This document shows, piece after piece, positions 41,779-46,470 of a stretch of 46,470 nt of DNA. The notes under the pieces are model-generated. The model did no database searches. It saw only the letters and a program-made list of their open reading frames with translations, and had not been told where the DNA came from. The position numbers were made by a program, and so were the translations under genes. The first letter of the stretch is position 1. The number at the start of each line of letters is the position of its first letter. The stretch is taken from contig SFOB01000016.1 in the NCBI GenBank assembly GCA_004554075.1, positions 1 to 46,470 on the forward strand, read 5' to 3'. This DNA comes from Treponema sp. (GTDB taxonomy: Bacteria > Spirochaetota > Spirochaetia > Treponematales > Treponemataceae).

Positions 41779-42917
41779 CAACTCATGTTTTAGTTGTAAA
41801 TGAAAATACTTTTAAGTATCACCTTGAATATATGTTTGGTGGTACAGGTGGAAAAGAACCTGATTCTAAAGATAAAGAAATCACAAAAGATAAGATATTA
41901 AAAGCAAAATTAAATGCTTCCCTAGAAAAAGTATGTGTTGGCTTAATGTCTGATTGGGGAAGAGTAAGAAAAGGTGATTATATTTTCTTCTATGTCGTAC
42001 AGGGTAATGACCAAGGTAAGTTTTATGGTATTTTTAAAGCATCTGATAATGGAGTTTCTGTTTGTGATAAAGGTGAGTATTTAAAAGACAAACTTGGTAA
42101 GACTTTGCCTTTTAGGATGAGAATAGAACCTTATAAAGTTTATTCTTTAGGTATTACAGAATGGGAAGCCTTAGATGAAATAAAAGAATTACAAGCCCCA
42201 TGCCAAATGTTATGGAGCTTGATTTATAGGAAGCTAAAAGGTAAACGCGGCAATACAATGATTACGTTGTATGAAGCTACTCGTTTAACTCATTTAATTA
42301 GCCGGAAAAATAATTATAAGGCCCTAAATGGAAAAGATTATACTTATGATGGTGAACAAATTTGTATCTCAAATTCTCATTATGAATATAAACATGAAGA
42401 TTCAAAAATTGATATCTTGCCACGCTTAATAAAGAAAAACTCTTTATATCAGAAATTTGAAGTTTACTTACAAATGTATATTACTCAAAATCTTGGTTTA
42501 GGAGTTAATAAATCTCTTGATAAAACCCTTGATATAAAAGCAGAAGAGCTTGAATGGTTAGGAAATGAAGTTTCTTGTGGTGTAGGCATGCAGAAAATTG
42601 ATGTTATGTTCTCTAAAAAAGTTGATGAGAATGAACATTTATTAGTTCCAATAGAACTAAAAGCTGTTGAAACAGAAGAATATAATGTAAATCAGATTAG
42701 GAGATATGTTGAATGGATAGAACAGTATTATATTCCTAATACAGCAAGTATAATTCAACCTATTCTTATATGTAAAAAAGCTATGTTTTTAGATAGACAA
42801 ATTTTTGATAACTTTAGAAAGTTCAATTCCGAGAAGCATGGTCTCCCATTAAAATTTATTGAATATGAAATTACAGCAAATGATATTATTTTTTCTGAAA
42901 CGGAGTATCAAAAATGA
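41775..42917 (+). CDS. PUA/EVE-like domain fused to PD-(D/E)XK nuclease
   Basis: This is a 380-residue protein. Residues about 1-155 resemble an EVE/PUA-like domain (VRKGDYIFFYV, GKFYGIFKASD, PFRMRIEPYKVY); in restriction systems such domains read modified bases. Residues about 225-350 look like a PD-(D/E)XK nuclease of the NucS/DUF91 type: Asp276 in KIDVMF, Glu294 and Lys296 in IELKAVE, then Gln307 and a YVEWIEQYY helix. It overlaps both neighbours by 4 bp. It could be a modification-dependent nuclease, or the partner of the first methyltransferase. Both domain calls are by eye and the function is inferred. Confidence 0.62.
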   Translation: MTTHVLVVNENTFKYHLEYMFGGTGGKEPDSKDKEITKDKILKAKLNASLEKVCVGLMSDWGRVRKGDYIFFYVVQGNDQGKFYGIFKASDNGVSVCDKGEYLKDKLGKTLPFRMRIEPYKVYSLGITEWEALDEIKELQAPCQMLWSLIYRKLKGKRGNTMITLYEATRLTHLISRKNNYKALNGKDYTYDGEQICISNSHYEYKHEDSKIDILPRLIKKNSLYQKFEVYLQMYITQNLGLGVNKSLDKTLDIKAEELEWLGNEVSCGVGMQKIDVMFSKKVDENEHLLVPIELKAVETEEYNVNQIRRYVEWIEQYYIPNTASIIQPILICKKAMFLDRQIFDNFRKFNSEKHGLPLKFIEYEITANDIIFSETEYQK

Positions 42918-43915
42918 ATTACATTGGTTCAAAATTAAAGCTTTGTCAGAAGTTTCTTCCTAATACTATCAAATCTGTTTGTGGTGAAGATTTATCTCAA
43001 AAAACATTTTGTGATATCTTTGCAGGAACAGGAATTGTTGGCAGAACTTTTAAAACTTCTGTAAAGAAAGTAATTTCAAATGATGTTGAATATTACAGCT
43101 ATGTGTTGAATAAAAATTACATCGAGAATCATCGTCCTATTGAAAACAAAAATTCTTTGCTCGAAGAATTGAATAATCTTCCGCTTATTGATAATGGTTT
43201 TATTTATACAAATTATTGTCTTGGAGGAAATGGAGAACGTCAATATTTTTCGGATGATAATGGTAAACGTATCGATACTATAAGAACTGCTATTGAAAAT
43301 TGGAAAGAAGAAGGCCAAATTTCTGATAATCTGTATTATTTCCTTCTTTGTAGTCTTCTTGAATGTGCAGATAAAGTTGCCAATACCGCCTCAGTTTATG
43401 GAGCTTATTTGAAAAATTTAAAAAAATCTGCTCAGAAAGAATTAATTCTAGAACCTGCCGAATATGAATTAAATGATAATGACCACCAAGTATTCAATAA
43501 AGATGCAAATAAACTTATAAAAGAGATTGAAGGTGATATCTTGTATCTAGATCCACCATATAACGCTCGTCAATATGGTGCAAATTATCACATGTTAAAT
43601 ACAATTGCTGAATATAAAGCATTTGTTCCAAGCGGAAAAACAGGTTTAAGAAAATATGATAAATCAAAATATTGCTCTGCCAGCTATGTAAAAGACGAAT
43701 TTGATAATCTTATACAGAATGCAAATTTCAAATATATCTTCCTCTCTTATAATAACGAAGGCTTAATGTCTGTAGAAGATATAAAAAACATTATGTCAAA
43801 ATACGGAATATATGACTTAGCACAAACAGATTATCAACGTTTCAAAGCAGACTCAAATCGATTTAATAAAGCTGATTCTACAGTAGAGTATTTACATATT
43901 TTAGAAAAAAGATAA
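42914..43915 (+). CDS. D12-class adenine-specific DNA methyltransferase (NlaIII/HpyIM-like)
   Basis: This is a 333-residue N6-adenine DNA methyltransferase. The N-terminus NYIGSKLKL and the SAM motif FCDIFAGTGIVG (about 32-43) are typical of the D12 class, as is the catalytic motif LDPPYNARQYGANYH with DPPY at 213-216. Segments such as ECADKVANTASVYGAYLK and FLSYNNEG agree with the CATG-type enzymes M.NlaIII and HpyIM as I recall them. It would protect host DNA from the HNH enzyme of the same cassette. It overlaps the previous gene by 4 bp (ATGA) and ends 3 bp before the attC site. Confidence 0.85.
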   Translation: MNYIGSKLKLCQKFLPNTIKSVCGEDLSQKTFCDIFAGTGIVGRTFKTSVKKVISNDVEYYSYVLNKNYIENHRPIENKNSLLEELNNLPLIDNGFIYTNYCLGGNGERQYFSDDNGKRIDTIRTAIENWKEEGQISDNLYYFLLCSLLECADKVANTASVYGAYLKNLKKSAQKELILEPAEYELNDNDHQVFNKDANKLIKEIEGDILYLDPPYNARQYGANYHMLNTIAEYKAFVPSGKTGLRKYDKSKYCSASYVKDEFDNLIQNANFKYIFLSYNNEGLMSVEDIKNIMSKYGIYDLAQTDYQRFKADSNRFNKADSTVEYLHILEKR

Positions 43916-43918
43916 ATC

Positions 43919-43982
43919 ACATAACAGGAAGTTCAAAGCCGACACGCAGTCAAGCTGCGTGCGGTACAACCCATTGTTATGG
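43919..43982 (+). other. attC site 1 (end of the defence cassette)
   Basis: R'' is ACATAAC at 43919-43925 and R' is GTTATGG at 43976-43982. The inner stem pairs CACGCAG with CTGCGTG across a five-base loop, and CCG with CGG beyond an unpaired A. The single extrahelical base is typical of folded attC sites. It is about 64 bp and less similar in its stem to attC 2 and 3 than they are to each other. Confidence 0.82.
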
Positions 43983-44010
43983 CGACAGGCCACTGGCCTG
44001 CTTTTTTTGA
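43983..44010 (+). other. Cassette-leader hairpin, cassette 2
   Basis: CAGGCC-ACT-GGCCTG is followed by C and seven T. The stem bases differ from cassettes 1, 3 and 4 but stay complementary. It has the form of a short intrinsic terminator. Confidence 0.65.
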
Positions 44011-44050
44011 AATAAAGAATTTAATGATATATCAATTTCGGAGAAAATAA

Positions 44051-44251
44051 ATGACAGAAAAAGAATTAATTAAAGCCATTGAATATTTAGTAAAGAAATA
44101 TGCACCGAATAGAAATGATATAATTGAAACAATTAAAAATAACCCCGGAAGTGCAAAAGGTGTTATGTATGATCTGTCTATGGCAAAAAACAGAGAATAT
44201 GATAACGAAGATCATGATTTAATAGCTAATATCTCATTTTATTTTATTTGA
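44051..44251 (+). CDS. Small cassette protein of unknown function
   Basis: This 66-residue, mostly helical, charged protein (ELIKAIEYLVKKYAPNRND, then GVMYDLSMAKNREYDNEDHD) has a good GGAG site before the ATG. It has no signal peptide or membrane helix. It is the only convincing gene in cassette 2. The size and helical form would suit an antitoxin- or immunity-like protein, but nothing specific supports this. Confidence 0.55.
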   Translation: MTEKELIKAIEYLVKKYAPNRNDIIETIKNNPGSAKGVMYDLSMAKNREYDNEDHDLIANISFYFI

Positions 44252-44611
44252 AATATTTTAAGCACTCTTCGAGAAGTTCCGAATGCTGAAAAATATTTAT
44301 GTAAGGCATAAAACAAGTTTGTTTCCTAAAAATGTAATAGTAAGTTACGCTTGTTGTTACAAGCAAATAATAAACCTTTAGATATTTATAAATGGATTAT
44401 TAAACAAAAGAGAAGTATTTAAGTAAGCAAGTCGAGCTTGCTTACTTAAATGAAATTATACTTTATGGTTTACGCGAAGAAGCGGTAGAACGCGGCTTTA
44501 CGCCGCTTAAAAAAAATATAATAATAGAAGCATACGCTTCCATTGGCTGTACAGAAGTTTCATAAAAAAAAAGAATTTTTGAAATCTGATTCTGTATAAG
44601 AAATATATTTG
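44252..44611. other. Non-coding part of cassette 2 with an attC-like palindrome
   Basis: There are 360 bp without a supported gene. Three inverted repeats are visible. GCTTGT/ACAAGC lies near 44346-44361. A perfect 14-bp stem lies at 44418-44450 (AAGTAAGCAAG, loop TCGAG, CTTGCTTACTT). AAGCGG/CCGCTT lies near 44480-44508. The loop TCGAG and the flanking AGCRRG/CYYGCT pattern resemble the stem tip of attC 2 (44634-44652), so this may be a worn attC or a structured RNA. Confidence 0.5.
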
Positions 44612-44674
44612 CCATAACAAAGGTTCGTAGCCGACAGCGGGTCGAGCCCGCTGCGGTACAACCAGTTGTTATAC
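44612..44674 (+). other. attC site 2
   Basis: R'' is CCATAAC at 44612-44618 and R' is GTTATAC at 44668-44674. The stem pairs AGCGGG with CCCGCT across TCGAG, with GGTTCGTAGCCGA on one side and CGGTACAACC on the other. It is 63 bp and nearly identical to attC 3. Confidence 0.88.
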
Positions 44675-44699
44675 GGACACCCGCACAGGGGTGCTTTTT
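44675..44699 (+). other. Cassette-leader hairpin, cassette 3
   Basis: CACCC (44678-44682) and GGGTG (44689-44693) pair across GCACAG and are followed by C and five T. Compared with cassettes 1 and 4 both sides of one base pair have changed (G-C to A-T). Confidence 0.65.
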
Positions 44700-44709
44700 A
44701 GGAATAAAA

Positions 44710-45405
44710 ATGAAAATCGTTTTTATAATAATTTTACTTTCCATTTTTTTCATAATTCTTTATAAGAAGAATAAAAGTCTTAAATCAGCAAAAGAAATAT
44801 CCTTAAATAAGGAAATCTCAAAAGAGGATTATGATGAAATTAAAAATTATATTTCAGAAACATATAATCTAGATATTCATGAAATTTTATTTACGCTCCT
44901 GAAAGATTCAAATAGTAAAAACTTAATACGGTTTGAAATAAAATTAGATAATAATTCTCCAAATGAAAATGTTCAGTTTGATGAAAAATTGAAAGATGAA
45001 ATTCTCTTCTACATAACAGAAAAAGAATTTGAACTACAGAATAAATACAAAGCTAAATTTTTTGTTTTCTTTTCATCATTTGTACAAGATGAATTAGAAA
45101 GAATATATGAAAAATTACCACAGAATTTGAATTTTTTATTAAACGAAATAAATAATAAGAATATATGGATAATAAAAAATGTATTTAGTACGCGAGTTGT
45201 TGTATTCTTTTATTCAAATAATCAAATTCCAGATGAAAAGGAAAAAGAAAGAATAGAAGAAATTATAAAAGAATATATTTACTCTTCATTAAAAAAACTT
45301 GATTCCAATAATATATTAAAAAAAGAAGATATAAATATAGAATTTGATACTAAAGAAAATTTTGATACCAATTATGAAAGTAATTGGTATTATTATATAT
45401 TATAA
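44710..45405 (+). CDS. Membrane-anchored cassette protein of unknown function
   Basis: This 231-residue protein has one N-terminal membrane helix (about residues 2-19), a Lys-rich stretch, and a soluble domain of about 190 residues with alternating charged helices and strands. It is very AT-rich (Lys, Asn, Ile, Glu) like other integron cassette genes. No family is recognised. An AGGA site precedes the ATG, directly behind the cassette-leader hairpin. The stop lies 3 bp before attC 3. It probably faces the periplasm or cytoplasm from the inner membrane. Confidence 0.65.
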   Translation: MKIVFIIILLSIFFIILYKKNKSLKSAKEISLNKEISKEDYDEIKNYISETYNLDIHEILFTLLKDSNSKNLIRFEIKLDNNSPNENVQFDEKLKDEILFYITEKEFELQNKYKAKFFVFFSSFVQDELERIYEKLPQNLNFLLNEINNKNIWIIKNVFSTRVVVFFYSNNQIPDEKEKERIEEIIKEYIYSSLKKLDSNNILKKEDINIEFDTKENFDTNYESNWYYYIL

Positions 45406-45407
45406 TC

Positions 45408-45470
45408 GTATAACAAAGGTTCGTAGCCGACAGCGGGTCAAGCCCGCTGCGGTACAACCAGTTGTTATGT
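45408..45470 (+). other. attC site 3
   Basis: R'' is GTATAAC at 45408-45414 and R' is GTTATGT at 45464-45470. The interior is identical to attC 2 except for one base in the loop (TCAAG instead of TCGAG). It is 63 bp. Confidence 0.88.
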
Positions 45471-45490
45471 GGACGCCCGCATTGGGGCGC
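45471..45490 (+). other. Cassette-leader hairpin, cassette 4
   Basis: CGCCC and GGGCG pair across GCATTG. Unlike the other three it is not followed by a T-run; instead TGAAGAAA leads straight into the start codon. Confidence 0.6.
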
Positions 45491-45498
45491 TGAAGAAA

Positions 45499-46455
45499 AT
45501 GAGAAAAAAACTTATAATATTATTTTTAATTTTTTTCACCTTTTCAGTATTTGCTCAAAATATACAATTTGAGAATAATTGTATTTATTGTTACCGAGCA
45601 ATCGATACAAGAATAAATATACGAGAAAAGCCTAGTACTAATTCAACGATTCTGGGGAAATTATCAGAACCTGAAATAATATATGTAAACAAAGAAAAAA
45701 GTACTAAAGAGTGGTTATTTTGTTATGTCCCAAAAATTAACCAAACAGCTTATGTCTTTTCAGAATACTTTCGTGAAACTTCAGATTATAATGGTGAAAA
45801 TGGAACCATTATTTCTATTGAAAAAAAATCAAATACAACAATAACAACAAGGAAGCATAATCAGATTGTCTCAAATATTTATCTGAAAGATGGAAAGCTT
45901 CCTATTTACAATAATTATGATAAAACATCTAATATAATTGATATTCTAACATCTGGTAGTTCCATAACTATTTCAAAAATAGTAACTAAAGAAATGCAAT
46001 CTGAAAGTGAAATCTGGTTTCAAATTACAATTAATGGCATTACAGGTTGGATTTCCGTAAATAGAATTAATCCTTATTATAGTAATAATTACGAGATTCT
46101 TTTTTATAAAAAAGTGAATGATAATTATTTCCCTGTTAGAAAAGTTGATTATTCAGGTCTTATTAATTTAAAAATAAATATCTATAAAGAACCTGATGAA
46201 GAAAGTACTGTTTTAATACAACCACACTGGACCTTTAAAACAGTAAAAGATATGGATGGTAATGAAGTTTCAATCCCAGAAAGTCAAATTTCGTTATCTT
46301 CTGAAGGAATGTTAGAATTAGATGAATTATGGATGTATACTGTTTATGAAGGCATTCATGGGTGGGTAAAAAAAGAAGAGGTAATAAGTCAACGTGGAGG
46401 AGTTGAATATAAGACTCCAGAAAATATTATTATTGGTATTTTCACACCTTATTAA
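45499..46455 (+). CDS. Secreted protein with bacterial SH3-like repeats
   Basis: This 318-residue protein has a Sec signal peptide with likely cleavage after VFAQ (residue 20). At least three SH3b-like units follow: about 28-90 (RAIDTRINIREKPS to YVFSEYF), 130-195 (LPIYNNYDKTSNIID to GWISVNRI) and 215-290 (LKINIYKEPDEE to GWVKKEEV). Such domains bind peptidoglycan or proteins in the periplasm or at the surface. The start is the ATG at 45499; an upstream GTG at 45469 lies inside the attC core site and would place hairpin-encoded residues before the signal peptide. It ends 9 bp before the next attC. Confidence 0.75.
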   Translation: MRKKLIILFLIFFTFSVFAQNIQFENNCIYCYRAIDTRINIREKPSTNSTILGKLSEPEIIYVNKEKSTKEWLFCYVPKINQTAYVFSEYFRETSDYNGENGTIISIEKKSNTTITTRKHNQIVSNIYLKDGKLPIYNNYDKTSNIIDILTSGSSITISKIVTKEMQSESEIWFQITINGITGWISVNRINPYYSNNYEILFYKKVNDNYFPVRKVDYSGLINLKINIYKEPDEESTVLIQPHWTFKTVKDMDGNEVSIPESQISLSSEGMLELDELWMYTVYEGIHGWVKKEEVISQRGGVEYKTPENIIIGIFTPY

Positions 46456-46464
46456 TACAATATC

Positions 46465-46470
46465 ACATAA
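46465..46470 (+). other. Start of attC site 4, cut by the window edge
   Basis: The last six bases, ACATAA, match the beginning of the R'' site ACATAAC of attC 1, and the preceding ATC is also shared (ATCACATAA). The array therefore continues beyond the window. Confidence 0.55.

Noticed and set aside
44463..44753. Minus-strand open frame across attC 2
   Set aside because: Its translation is that of the attC and leader hairpins and it crosses a recombination site.
45469..45498. GTG start upstream of the SH3-like protein
   Set aside because: It lies in the attC core site and leader hairpin. Starting at 45499 gives a normal signal peptide.
1..46470. tRNA, rRNA or insertion-sequence transposase genes
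   Set aside because: None was recognised by eye in any part of the window. A tRNA scan would be needed to exclude tRNAs fully.

Overview
The window looks like a chromosomal segment of a Treponema-like spirochaete. The support is indirect: an AT-rich host-associated fermenter gene set, many short GC-rich palindromic repeats, and at the right end an integron whose integrase points the same way as its cassettes, a layout known from Treponema denticola. No rRNA or tRNA gene was seen, so the genus assignment is an inference.

Left part (1-14.8 kb), mainly metals. An MMPL/RND exporter and an AraC-type regulator are followed by a small lipoprotein, a PQ-loop (SemiSWEET)/SGNH-like fusion and an EAL phosphodiesterase. 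On the minus strand lies a complete iron-uptake operon: feoA, feoA, feoB, a FeoB-associated Cys-rich protein and a DtxR-type repressor whose primary metal ligands are of the iron-sensing type. Six copies of a TTAG-N6-CTAA operator, the core of the classical DtxR box, flank this block. Three lie at the feoA promoter and three between the left-edge gene and the RND gene, so both ends probably form one regulon. Next comes a zinc/cadmium efflux pair, an ArsR/SmtB sensor with an intact alpha-5 site and a P1B-ATPase with a very His-rich N-terminus.

Middle part (14.8-38.5 kb). Here are trmJ, a membrane EAL protein, a HAD nucleotidase, a PfkB kinase and a GH43 glycosidase behind a LacI-type operator. 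A nitrogen-assimilation block follows: gltD, gltB, asnB and, further on, an Amt-PII fusion. gltB, asnB and amt each have a strong sigma70 promoter, then a leader with the same terminator-like hairpin (stem GAGGTCGTAG/CTACGACCTC) before the ribosome-binding site. This is good evidence for a shared attenuation mechanism. The amt gene carries a frameshift and small deletion at the conserved DxAG segment. Several housekeeping genes (trmJ, gltD, gltB, asnB) carry in-frame palindromic elements inside their coding sequence, and the pfkB 3' end is built from one. An ABC exporter, a transglutaminase-like lipoprotein, a short prepilin-peptidase-like protein, an Ntn-hydrolase and a YARHG-domain protein complete this part.

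Right part (38.5 kb to the end) is an integron. An IntI with an extra N-terminal domain is followed by an attI-like region and an array of cassettes bounded by about 63-bp attC sites. The first cassette is about 4 kb and carries five tightly packed genes: an N4/N6 DNA methyltransferase, an NlaIII/IceA1-like HNH restriction enzyme, a small unknown protein, a PUA/EVE-like plus PD-(D/E)XK nuclease, and a D12-class adenine methyltransferase. The next cassettes carry a 66-residue unknown protein, a membrane-anchored unknown protein and a secreted SH3-like protein. The array runs past the window edge, where a fourth attC begins. Every cassette starts with a small hairpin whose stem bases covary between cassettes. 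The defence cassette and this cassette-leader hairpin are the most novel-looking parts of the window.
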